A DNA stretch of 38,761 nt from an uncultured Rickettsiales bacterium (GTDB taxonomy: Bacteria; Pseudomonadota; Alphaproteobacteria; Rickettsiales; UBA1997). The translations under genes and the position numbers were made by a program. Shown here one piece after another: positions 1-7,127 of this stretch; position 1 is the first letter of the stretch; every line of letters begins with the position of its first letter. The notes beneath the pieces are model-generated. The model was not told the DNA's origin. It ran no database searches and was given only the letters and a program-made list of their open reading frames with translations. The stretch lies in contig CALXSC010000099.1 of the NCBI GenBank assembly GCA_944391025.1, positions 1 to 38,761 on the forward strand, read 5' to 3'.

Positions 1-423
1 GAGGGGATGTTGACAAATGAAGATACAAAAACAACACTTGAAGGCATACCATTAAATGAAAGTCAAAAGCCAAATACTGAATACATCCCAACTGATAATA
101 GTGATAGTTGGAATGGGATATTAGAATTAACAATCGATGGAGAAAAGCAGAATATTGTTATAGAAAATAAAATACATCATCAAATGCCAAAAAGAGGATG
201 GAGCGAAAATGATATACGTGATACTGTGAATAATCCATCTAAGACTGAACCTACTACAGATACAAGGTTTGATCCATCTTTAGGTGAAAGACGAAACGAT
301 CCAGCTACAATGTATTATTCTCAAGACGGAAAATCATATGTTGTCATAAATGACAAAGATGGAACTGTTGTGCAAATTTCTGATAAAAACGACCCAAATT
401 GGATAAAACATGAAACAAAATAA
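1..423 (+). CDS. Colicin E5-type tRNase toxin domain, C-terminal end of a larger protein (5' partial)
   Basis: The frame is open to the window edge (codons GAG GGG precede the first ATG at 7), so this is probably the tip of a long CdiA/haemagglutinin-type exoprotein and not a complete 138-aa gene. The last ~80 residues follow the colicin E5 RNase pattern: a K-R-G-W-S motif, an N-N-P-S/T turn, a D-T-R-F-D stretch, N-D-P-A-T-M-Y-Y, a V-V-I-N-D strand, and an ending with V-V-Q-I-S-D and N-D-P-N-W. Colicin E5-family domains cut the anticodon loop of tRNAs for Tyr, His, Asn and Asp. The next gene overlaps by 14 bp, as expected for toxin followed by immunity. The family call is from memory of conserved motifs; the delivery mode is inferred from the haemagglutinin fragment downstream. 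Confidence 0.72.
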   Translation, partial: EGMLTNEDTKTTLEGIPLNESQKPNTEYIPTDNSDSWNGILELTIDGEKQNIVIENKIHHQMPKRGWSENDIRDTVNNPSKTEPTTDTRFDPSLGERRNDPATMYYSQDGKSYVVINDKDGTVVQISDKNDPNWIKHETK

Positions 424-739
424 TAAAAAAATATTTAATTCTGAGATTTTAAATAATAAATTTATATTATTAAATTTAAACATTTTATGGTATAGAAATA
501 GACCATTTTTTAAATTAAAAGATATAGAATCTTTATTACTATTTTGCGAAAGTAATAATATTCAAATACTTGGGGCTGAAGGCTTCTATTTTTGTAATAA
601 TAAAATTATTCCAAACAGTAATGAGATTTTAGATTTATCTAATATAAAAAATAAAAAAGATAGTATAAAATTTTCTAGACAATATTTTAAAATGGTTAAT
701 GATGATAGTATATATTTTGAGTTTGTTTTTAATGAATAA
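410..739 (+). CDS. Probable immunity protein for the E5-type toxin
   Basis: This 109-aa gene starts inside the last codons of the toxin frame (ATG at 410; toxin stop at 421-423), the usual coupling of a cdiA toxin tip to its immunity gene. It has no signal peptide or membrane segment. A central I-L-G-A-E-G-F-Y stretch, an S-x-x-F-S-R-Q-Y segment and a closing Y-F-E-F-V-F-N are loosely like the Imm40 immunity family, but I hold that family name weakly. The function, binding and neutralising the upstream RNase domain in the cytoplasm, is inferred from position. GC content is very low even for this genome. Confidence 0.6.
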   Translation: MKQNNKKIFNSEILNNKFILLNLNILWYRNRPFFKLKDIESLLLFCESNNIQILGAEGFYFCNNKIIPNSNEILDLSNIKNKKDSIKFSRQYFKMVNDDSIYFEFVFNE

Positions 740-787
740 TAAAATAAGTATAAGAATATTTATAATTAAAGGTTTAATCAATAAATT

Positions 788-1450
788 ATGAAATTTTATA
801 TAAACGAGAGAGAAAAAGAATTATTAAATTTTATCAATTCATTAGATAAAGAAAAATTTGAATATATAGCTGAAGATCTAATTAGTTTTGGTGAATTTTC
901 AAAAATTGTAGAAATTCATAAAGATTTTTGTGGATATTATATAGAATCAGAACATAATAAAATTTATGGTTTAAGCGATTTTTTTATGAACTTCACACAG
1001 ATATACGGTTTTGATAAGGAATATAATTTAAATGTTTTTGATATACCAAGCGACGATTTATATGATAAATTAAATCAATTTGATGATAAGATGATTTTTT
1101 GGGAAAATTTTGATAAAAATGTTTTTAATAGTAGAAATTTATTTTTGATAAAAGAAATTGATGGTAAAATGTGTATGACAAAAAATGAACTTTTTAAAAC
1201 TTTTAAAGAAAAATTAAATATTGAAAGCACTATAAATAGTTGGAATAATTTTTCTAAATACATAAACGATCTACACTGGCTACAGAAGGATAAAAATATA
1301 AAACATATTTATGTGTATCTGTCTAATTTTGAGTATTTTTTATTGAATGACAGTCAGAATTTGAAAAATTTTATAAAATCAATATCAAATAAAGATAATG
1401 AAAATTATAATTATGATGTTAGGGTTAATTTTATTATTGATAAAAAATAA
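788..1450 (+). CDS. Barstar-like immunity protein
   Basis: This is a 220-aa cytoplasmic protein. Residues from about 122 to 205 read like the barstar fold: I-D-G-K followed by M-T-K-N-E-L-F, then S-T-I-N-S-W-N-N-F at the place of the family's N-W-D-A-L signature, D-L-H-W-L, and a run ending F-I-K-S-I. Barstar proteins block barnase-type ribonucleases. The first ~120 residues, rich in acidic and aromatic residues, are an extra domain I do not recognise. No barnase-like toxin is visible beside it, so it is probably an orphan immunity gene left from an earlier toxin cassette. It sits 48 bp after the previous immunity gene on the same strand. Confidence 0.55.
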   Translation: MKFYINEREKELLNFINSLDKEKFEYIAEDLISFGEFSKIVEIHKDFCGYYIESEHNKIYGLSDFFMNFTQIYGFDKEYNLNVFDIPSDDLYDKLNQFDDKMIFWENFDKNVFNSRNLFLIKEIDGKMCMTKNELFKTFKEKLNIESTINSWNNFSKYINDLHWLQKDKNIKHIYVYLSNFEYFLLNDSQNLKNFIKSISNKDNENYNYDVRVNFIIDKK

Positions 1451-1605
1451 TTACTTATGACGAAAATCCTATGGTTAGAACAACAGACGAAAACGGACAA
1501 ACTGTTATCTTGAGAGAGGATAGCAGTGATGGAAGAATAACACTTGAAGTTCAAGATAAAGTTAAGGGATCGCCGGAGGCAATTAAGATAAGATATAATG
1601 ATTAA
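1444..1605 (+). pseudogene. Remnant of a polymorphic-toxin C-terminal tip
   Basis: Between the barstar-like gene and the next small gene an open frame (after the stop at 1441-1443, ending TAA 1603-1605) encodes about 53 residues with better codon balance than its neighbours. It includes V-R-T-T-D-E-N-G-Q, then I-L-R-E-D-S-S-D-G, and ends with K-I-R-Y-N-D, in the style of toxin-domain ends. It has no start of its own (the only internal ATG, at 1471, lacks a Shine-Dalgarno sequence) and no conserved upstream portion. I read it as a displaced toxin tip whose immunity gene is the one at 1620. The toxin family cannot be named. Confidence 0.45.
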
Positions 1606-1619
1606 TCAATGGTAATGAT

Positions 1620-2165
1620 ATGGAAGAAGTGAAAAATAAAGATACAATAGAAAAATTAAAAAATACATATATAAATTTAATTACATGTAAAAATGCTTAT
1701 GTTATACAAGGAAATTTTGATTATTTAAAAGATAATAATATGATATCAGTTCCAATATTTGGAATAGAAAATTTTATTGATAGATTGGTTGATTTTTTAA
1801 ATAAAAAATATCAAAAAGATTTTTATATAACGCAAACTCATTTTGTAAAAGAAAGAGGTGGGCTTGTTGTAGATTTTTTTTATGTAAACAAAATATCATA
1901 TGATAATATAGACAATATTATGGAAATGTTAAATATTACAGAGTATATATTTTATTTTTTTAGTATAAATTTTTTTATAGCTTTTAATGAATTTGATTAT
2001 TTTTTACTTATAGGAAAGAAAGAGGATATAGAAGATTTTATGAATAAACCATTACTTGATTTTTTTAAAGAACAAGCGGAGGAAATAGATTGGTATTCTG
2101 ATGATCGTCCAGAAATGTATGATACTTATAAGAAATTTCTTGAAGATGTTGGGGCGATAAAATAG
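1620..2165 (+). CDS. Hypothetical protein, probable orphan immunity
   Basis: This 181-aa acidic, aromatic-rich cytoplasmic protein matches no family I can name. It begins 15 bp after the toxin-tip remnant and ends at the exact boundary where the haemagglutinin fragment begins (their frames overlap by 5 bp). Its position in a row of toxin tips and small acidic proteins makes an immunity role the simplest reading. The C-terminal part has an acidic W-Y-S-D-D-R-P-E-M segment. Base composition is as AT-rich as the two immunity genes before it and unlike the AC-rich sequence that follows. Confidence 0.45.
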   Translation: MEEVKNKDTIEKLKNTYINLITCKNAYVIQGNFDYLKDNNMISVPIFGIENFIDRLVDFLNKKYQKDFYITQTHFVKERGGLVVDFFYVNKISYDNIDNIMEMLNITEYIFYFFSINFFIAFNEFDYFLLIGKKEDIEDFMNKPLLDFFKEQAEEIDWYSDDRPEMYDTYKKFLEDVGAIK

Positions 2166-2235
2166 CAATAACAACAATAACAATAATGATGATAATAACA
2201 ATAATAACAACAATAATAACAACAATGATAATAAT
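2161..2235 (+). repeat. AAT/AAC codon microsatellite encoding poly-Asn
   Basis: Twenty-five consecutive codons are almost all AAT, AAC or GAT, giving a tract of Asn with a few Asp and one Ser. It begins in the last codon of the immunity gene and is in frame with the haemagglutinin fragment. Such tracts can slip or recombine, and this one marks the exact junction between two sequences of different composition. Confidence 0.85.
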
Positions 2236-2841
2236 CCCCACACAGCCATCTCACTAAACCCTCTTGATACAATCAAGAACCAACTACCTCAGGGTAACTA
2301 TGGCATATTTAAACTATCTCAAACTCCAAACACAAGTTACCTATATGAGACTGATCCTACTCTTATAGACACAGACATATTTTTAGGCAGCAGATATTTC
2401 ATGAACAGACTAGGACTAGATCCGGAAACTATAGACCTAAAATTCTTGGGTAATGCATACTTTGAACATGAAATGATAAAAAAAGCCATAGAACAACAAT
2501 TTCTATTAACAAACACATATCTAGATCCACAACAAATTAAAGAACAAATAGATAATCTCTACAACTCCATGACACAAGAAAAAGCACAACAGTTAGGATT
2601 AACAATTGGAGAACCATTAACAGAACAACAGAGAAATCAACTTACGGAAGATACAATATGGTATGTTAAACAGGAAATACAACTGCCAAATGGAGAGACT
2701 TACACAGCATTAGTTCCACAGATATTCTACTGCAACGAGACACTGGCAAGATTAGAACAGGAAAGGATATTAAATGAAACAGGAAGCATGCTTGCCGGCA
2801 CAAATGTAATACTCCAAGCTAAGTCAAATAATATAAAAAAT

Positions 2842-2905
2842 CACTCCCCACTTGAGGGGGAGTCCATGATTGCGAGCGATAGCGATGCAAGAGTGGGTGG
2901 GGGGC
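2842..2905 (+). repeat. GC-rich palindromic insertion inside the haemagglutinin fragment (first)
   Basis: A GC-rich patch of about 64 bp interrupts AT-rich beta-helix coding sequence without breaking the frame. It starts with the perfect hairpin ACTCCCC (2843-2849) / GGGGAGT (2857-2863), and its far end, AGAGTGGGTGGGG, is an imperfect inverted copy of its start. The encoded residues, S-P-L-E-G-E-S followed by D-S-D-A-R-V-G-G-G-L, have no beta-helix character. Confidence 0.6.
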
Positions 2906-3205
2906 TATTTGGCAATACAGACAACACCATCTTCAACACAATCCTATCCAACAGCGGAACCATAACTGCAAAAAATACATTAGCCATAACAGACTTTGAC
3001 ACAATAAACAACATAACATCTTCTATCAGAAATGATGATATAAACTCACTATCGCAGGATAAATTCAACAATCAAGCAACATTATCTGCAGGAAACACTC
3101 TTATAATAGACACAGGAATTAATGGAACTGTAAATAATTTAAGCGGATTAATTGCTTTAAACGGCAACACAAATAACAGCACCAATACAAACAATAGCAC
3201 CAATG

Positions 3206-3248
3206 CCCCACTAATAAGGGGGGATGTCAACGAAGTTGACAGGGGGGT
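3206..3248 (+). repeat. GC-rich palindromic insertion inside the haemagglutinin fragment (second)
   Basis: A G-tract-bounded patch contains the perfect inverted repeat GTCAAC (3226-3231) / GTTGAC (3235-3240) around GAA, flanked by CCCC and GGGGGG runs. It reads in frame as P-L-I-R-G-D-V-N-E-V-D-R-G-V. It sits between near-copies of an Asn/Thr/Ser-rich stretch (AATAGCACC occurs on both sides), suggesting insertion into low-complexity coding sequence. Confidence 0.6.
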
Positions 3249-4109
3249 TAATAATACAACAAATAGCACCACTGCATCTTCAATATATGACAATCTAATA
3301 TATATCAACACAGGCACATTAAACAACCTAACCCTATCACAACAGGAAGAAGTAAATAATAAAGGTGGAACTAAAAAAAGCAATTTTGAATTTAATAAAG
3401 TATCTACATATATAGGAGACACAGCCACAATACAATCCAACAACACCAACTCCAACATAATAATAAATGCCAATGAAGACATAAACATATTAGGTGGCAA
3501 CATACTAGCGGAAAAGGACAACTCCAACATAACCCTACAAGCAGGCAACAACATAAACATCTCCACAATACAAGACTATGAATATGAAAGACAATATACC
3601 AACAGAGACAACGGAGCATTAGGTGATAAACTCATAAAAGAGAATATAGACAGCAGTATAACCAATATACAATCCAATATATCAGCAGGAAACAATTTAA
3701 CCATATCAACAGGAAATGATTTGAACAGTATAGGAACTAACTTTACTGCAAATATTAATACAGGAACAATAACCTTTAACATAGGCAATGACCTAAATCT
3801 CTACAACACACTAGACTATGCATATAATTATGACTTCACCTATAGAGAGAAGTTTGACCTGGCGGGAGCAATAGCCAATATAGCAGCAGCAGTAGCAGTC
3901 GGTGCATTGACAGGACCAACTACAGCAGCAATGACAGGACTAAACGCTACAGCTAATGCAGCATCAATGACTAAAGGAAGTATAGACATAGAAACAAATT
4001 ATGATGAAACAATAGTTGCAAATAATATAACAGGAAATAATATTAATATAAATACAAATAATAGCCTCAACTCCATAAGCACAAATATAAATGGAAGCAA
4101 TATAAAAGA

Positions 4110-4302
4110 TTTGGATTTTTTGATAATAATATCAGAAAATATCTTCTAAAAGAATTAGATATTGATACTGTTAATTGGGCAAATTGTTAGACATTATAAA
4201 GGGATCTTATTACATAAATCGCCAGATCTATCTATATTTTCTGATGCAAGATATGCGATAAATGCAATTCTAAATGAAAATACTATAAAAAATAGCGCAT
4301 AA
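4110..4302 (+). pseudogene. Frameshifted coding remnant after the haemagglutinin fragment
   Basis: From 4110 a second frame reads F-F-D-N-N-I-R-K-Y-L-L-K-E-L-D-I and stops at 4188-4190. The text then seems to continue in the haemagglutinin frame as R-H-Y-K-G-I-L-L-H-K, then S-D-A-R-Y-A-I-N-A-I, to the stop at 4300-4302. Two overlapping stretches with coding character suggest one frameshifted small gene tail, possibly another immunity gene. Neither half has a start codon, and I recognise no family. Confidence 0.35.
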
Positions 4303-4406
4303 TAAATACGAAAAAGGTTGATATTAAAATAAAGGGAATTAATATCTAGTGTTGAAAAATATAATTTAAAAGTATTAAATATTAAAAAAATAATAAAGGT
4401 GAAAAT

Positions 4407-4679
4407 ATGTTTAAAACAGACTTAATAAACTCAATTGCTTCAAAGACTGGAAATACTAAAGTTGCTACTGAATTATTTCTAGATTCATTTGTAGAAACTA
4501 TATTGGAGTCATTAAAAAAAGGCGAAGATGTATCTTTAATCGGCTTTGGAAGCTTCAAAGTTGCAAGCACAAAAGCAAGAACTGGAAGAAATCCTAAAAC
4601 TGGCAAAGAGATTAAAATTCCAGCAGGCAAAAAAGTTAAATTTACTATTGGTAAAGTTTTAAAAGACTCAGTTAAATAA
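4407..4679 (+). CDS. hup: HU-family histone-like DNA-binding protein
   Basis: This is a 90-aa protein of the HU/IHF family, the standard length. It has a helical N-terminal dimerisation part (M-F-K-T-D-L-I-N-S-I-A), the V-S-L-I-G-F-G-S-F core, and the DNA-gripping arm with R-T-G-R-N-P-K-T-G, followed by I-P-A-G-K-K-V-K-F, which is the most conserved signature. It bends and compacts DNA in the nucleoid. A good ribosome-binding site (AAAGGTG) lies about 6 bases before the ATG, and a strong terminator follows. Single-gene transcription is likely. HU rather than IHF is favoured by general similarity, though the two cannot be separated with certainty here. Confidence 0.93.
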   Translation: MFKTDLINSIASKTGNTKVATELFLDSFVETILESLKKGEDVSLIGFGSFKVASTKARTGRNPKTGKEIKIPAGKKVKFTIGKVLKDSVK

Positions 4680-4704
4680 TTATTATATTTTTGTAATAAT
4701 TTTA

Positions 4705-4731
4705 GACCATCATGCTTGATGGTCTTTTTTT
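4705..4731 (+). terminator. Rho-independent terminator of the HU gene
   Basis: GACCATCA (4705-4712) pairs perfectly with TGATGGTC (4717-4724) across a TGCT loop, followed at once by seven T. It lies 25 bp after the HU stop codon. Confidence 0.93.
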
Positions 4732-4736
4732 ATATC

Positions 4737-4765
4737 TTTGGCTATTGATGCGTTTGATAGCCAAA
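4737..4765. terminator. Hairpin between convergent HU and peroxiredoxin genes
   Basis: TTTGGCTAT (4737-4745) pairs perfectly with ATAGCCAAA (4757-4765). It sits directly after the HU terminator and lacks a clear T-run on the plus strand. It may be a back-up or minus-strand terminator. Confidence 0.5.
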
Positions 4766-4768
4766 AAT

Positions 4769-4794
4769 AAATGCAGTTTTTCCTAACTGCATTT
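4769..4794 (-). terminator. Terminator of the peroxiredoxin gene
   Basis: AAATGCAGTT (4769-4778) pairs perfectly with AACTGCATTT (4785-4794). Read on the minus strand the stem is followed by ATTTATTTTT. It lies 20 bp beyond the peroxiredoxin stop codon. Confidence 0.7.
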
Positions 4795-4814
4795 ATTGCC
4801 GCAAGATAAAATGA

Positions 4815-5402
4815 TTATTTTTTCAAAGGCTTGTGGCAGAACCACCAATCAACATTTTTTTGACCATCGCTATGTTTCTCCTTGAGCCTTTCCTTTGCTC
4901 CCTTAAGCGTAGTTGGAGCCGTCACCATAACATCGTCTTTTAGTATACTATTATTTGGCCAATCTGCAGGCGTTGGTCCCTGTTGGTCAGCTGTTTGCAA
5001 TGCCCTTACAGCACGTACAATCTCATCAATATTTCTGCCAACTTCCTGTGGATAATACAACATTAGGCGGAGAATGCCATTAGGGTCAACTATAAATACT
5101 GCGCGGACAGTACTGCTTCCCTTGCCTGGATGCAGCATGCCAAGCTTTAAAGAAATAGATTCAGTGGATTCAATTATAGGAAAAGTAATATCAATATCAA
5201 AATTATCCTTAATCCATTCAATCCATTTAATATGTGAAAAAACGCGGTCATTTGAAAGTCCTATTAGTTTGCATCCAAGTTCGTCAAATTCCTTCATATG
5301 GTTTTGAAAGGAAACAAATTCCGTTGTGCAAACAGAAGTAAAATCTCCAGGATAACTAAAAAACACAAACCAACTACCCTTCACATCACTTGGAAGACTC
5401 AT
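4815..5402 (-). CDS. Peroxiredoxin (AhpC/TSA, Prx6-like), start codon unclear
   Basis: This thiol peroxidase reduces H2O2 and organic hydroperoxides. The peroxidatic centre is P-G-D-F-T-S-V-C-T-T-E, with Cys25 counted from the ATG at 5402; most relatives have P rather than S before the V-C. The C-terminal D-W-W-F-C-H-K motif carries a possible resolving Cys and is typical of ~210-220-aa Prx6-clade enzymes. From the ATG the protein is 195 aa and lacks the first beta-strands. The frame stays open upstream to a stop at 5463-5465, and those extra codons (A-I-L-E-I-N-A-I-T-I-N-E-N) look like the missing strand, but no ATG, GTG or TTG is present there; only CTG (for example 5454-5456) could serve. 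No Shine-Dalgarno sequence precedes the ATG. It fits with the SOR and ferritin genes in oxidative defence. Confidence 0.85.
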   Translation of the reverse strand: MSLPSDVKGSWFVFFSYPGDFTSVCTTEFVSFQNHMKEFDELGCKLIGLSNDRVFSHIKWIEWIKDNFDIDITFPIIESTESISLKLGMLHPGKGSSTVRAVFIVDPNGILRLMLYYPQEVGRNIDEIVRAVRALQTADQQGPTPADWPNNSILKDDVMVTAPTTLKGAKERLKEKHSDGQKNVDWWFCHKPLKK

Positions 5403-5666
5403 ATTTTCATTAATTGTAATTGCATTAATTTCCAGTATAGCTTCAACTAAAAGCAGTAAATATTATTTTCCATTATTCTTAAAACATATCTCATATTATT
5501 TTATTAATACACCATAATTTTAATATTATTTTAATAAAAACAATTAATAATTTATATTTTTTAAGTTAATAATTTTATTCATGTATTCATCCAAAATATA
5601 AAAATAAAACTTGATATTATTATATTTTGCAATATTATAAAATTACGGACAACAAACCTTCTAAAT

Positions 5667-7118
5667 ATGGATAGAATTATCACCATAAAACAGGCAGAGG
5701 AACTTGACAAAAAATCAGGAATAGCATTTATTGAATTAATGGAAAACGCAGGCAGGGCAGTATTTGAAGAAATAAAAACCAGATACAAAAAATGCAAGGT
5801 CGTAGTGCTGTGCGGTATTGGAAATAATGGAGGTGATGGATATGTAATAGCCAGATATCTTCAAAAGGCAAAATATGATGTCACGGTATTTTTGAACGAT
5901 TTGCCTGCTTCAAAGGATGCTAAAATAATGTATGAAAAATGGAATGAAATTGGCGGCAAATCTTTTAATTTTAAATATGTAGAAAGGGAAAATTTTGCTG
6001 GTGTTGATTTAATTATAGACGCAATGTTTGGTTCAGGACTAAACAGGGATATCCAGGGAGAATACAGAAGAATTGTTGAACTGGTAAATAGTCCCAATAT
6101 TCCAATAGTTTCGGTAGACCTGCCAACTGGAATTAATGGCGATACTGGCAAAATAATGGGAGCATGTATAAAGGCAAACCTAACAGTAACTTTCACATTG
6201 CCAAAGATAGCCCATATAATCACACCATCAAATGAATACTGTGGAGAATTAAAAATTGTTGATATTGGAATACCACAAAGTGCAGTTGACGAATTAAATA
6301 TAAGGACCTTTATAAATTCGCCAGTCCTATGGAAAGAACAACTGCCAAAAATCAAAACAGACGACAATAAATATACAAGGGGACTATTGCTTATAAACTC
6401 TGGAGAAATGTATGGCGCTACTATATTGGCTTCAAAGGCTGCGAAAAAGGTTGGTGCCGGTATAGTCTACATAGCCTGTGATAATAATAATTATAATCTT
6501 CTGGCTTCGCACACAATATCGGATGTATTAAAAAAAACAAATACAATTGGCGACTTTGAAGATCTAGTAAAGGACAAAAAATTAAAATTCATTTTACTTG
6601 GCAGCGGAAACGGCAGAACGGAATTTCTAAAGGAAAAAATATTTACAGCCCTAAAATACACCAATAAAATATTATTTGATGCAGATGCAATAAGCCTATT
6701 TGAAGACGATGAAAAAGGAAAGGAATTACTATTCAGCTCTATCAAATCAAACTGCATATTTACACCGCATTTAGGCGAGTTTAAACGTATGTTTAATTAC
6801 AACGAAAATGATAAAATAGGCTCGGTTATTGAAGCTGCCAGAAAAAGCAAATCTGTAGTTATGCTTAAGGGGCACGATACAATCATAGCTTCGCCCAGCG
6901 GTGAAGTCGTAATAAGCACCCACTCAAGCCCATATTTGAGCATAGCCGGCGCAGGAGATGTTTTATCTGGAATTATATCGGGTCTAGTGGCACAGGGCAT
7001 GGAAGAATTTAAAGCCGTATGCTGTGCCGCATGGATACATGGAGATGCGAGCTTAAGATTAAATAAAATTTTTACAATAAAGGAATTAATAGACAGTTTA
7101 AGCTTAGAAATTGAATGA
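5667..7118 (+). CDS. nnr: Bifunctional NAD(P)H-hydrate epimerase / ADP-dependent NAD(P)H-hydrate dehydratase
   Basis: This 483-aa two-domain repair enzyme epimerises and dehydrates hydrated NADH and NADPH back to the active cofactors. The N-terminal YjeF_N epimerase domain (about 1-215) shows G-N-N-G-G-D-G-Y near residue 54 and D-A-M-F-G-S-G-L; the V-D-L-P-T-G-I-N-G-D motif follows. The C-terminal ribokinase-like dehydratase domain (about 225-483) has the T-R-G-L-L-L-I start, D-A-D-A-I-S, F-T-P-H-L-G-E-F, and the nucleotide-binding S-I-A-G-A-G-D-V-L-S-G-I signature. Length and domain order match the fused bacterial form. It is divergent from the peroxiredoxin gene and convergent with the barrel gene after it. 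Confidence 0.94.
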   Translation: MDRIITIKQAEELDKKSGIAFIELMENAGRAVFEEIKTRYKKCKVVVLCGIGNNGGDGYVIARYLQKAKYDVTVFLNDLPASKDAKIMYEKWNEIGGKSFNFKYVERENFAGVDLIIDAMFGSGLNRDIQGEYRRIVELVNSPNIPIVSVDLPTGINGDTGKIMGACIKANLTVTFTLPKIAHIITPSNEYCGELKIVDIGIPQSAVDELNIRTFINSPVLWKEQLPKIKTDDNKYTRGLLLINSGEMYGATILASKAAKKVGAGIVYIACDNNNYNLLASHTISDVLKKTNTIGDFEDLVKDKKLKFILLGSGNGRTEFLKEKIFTALKYTNKILFDADAISLFEDDEKGKELLFSSIKSNCIFTPHLGEFKRMFNYNENDKIGSVIEAARKSKSVVMLKGHDTIIASPSGEVVISTHSSPYLSIAGAGDVLSGIISGLVAQGMEEFKAVCCAAWIHGDASLRLNKIFTIKELIDSLSLEIE

Positions 7119-7127
7119 TTTAATTTA

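Larger units (their letters stand above)
2161..4149 (+). pseudogene. Internal fragment of a filamentous haemagglutinin / CdiA-type exoprotein
   Basis: The frame is open from 2161, upstream of the first ATG at 2401, and the extra residues are clearly homologous, so the ATG is not a true start. After the poly-Asn tract come G-N-Y-G-I-F, then Y-L-Y-E-T-D-P, F-L-G-S-R-Y-F, and L-G-L-D-P-E-T: the conserved segment that precedes the pretoxin half of FHA/CdiA proteins. P-L-T-E-Q-Q and W-Y-V-K-Q-E-I follow, then rows of short beta-helix repeats (I-N-T-G, N-N-I-N-I, A-G-N-N-L-T-I). There is no signal peptide or TPS domain, and the end dissolves into another frame near 4110. It is best read as a non-functional middle piece of an exoprotein secreted by two-partner secretion. 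No TpsB partner is in the window. Confidence 0.75.

Noticed and set aside
2052..2276. Minus-strand open frame with a long poly-Leu run
   Set aside because: It is the antisense of the Asn-codon microsatellite; the Leu run is a mechanical result of reading AAT/AAC repeats backwards.
2841..3788. Several long minus-strand open frames across the haemagglutinin fragment
   Set aside because: The plus frame has clear FHA/CdiA motifs and repeats; the antisense frames are Leu/Ile/Val/Cys-rich shadows without starts or families.
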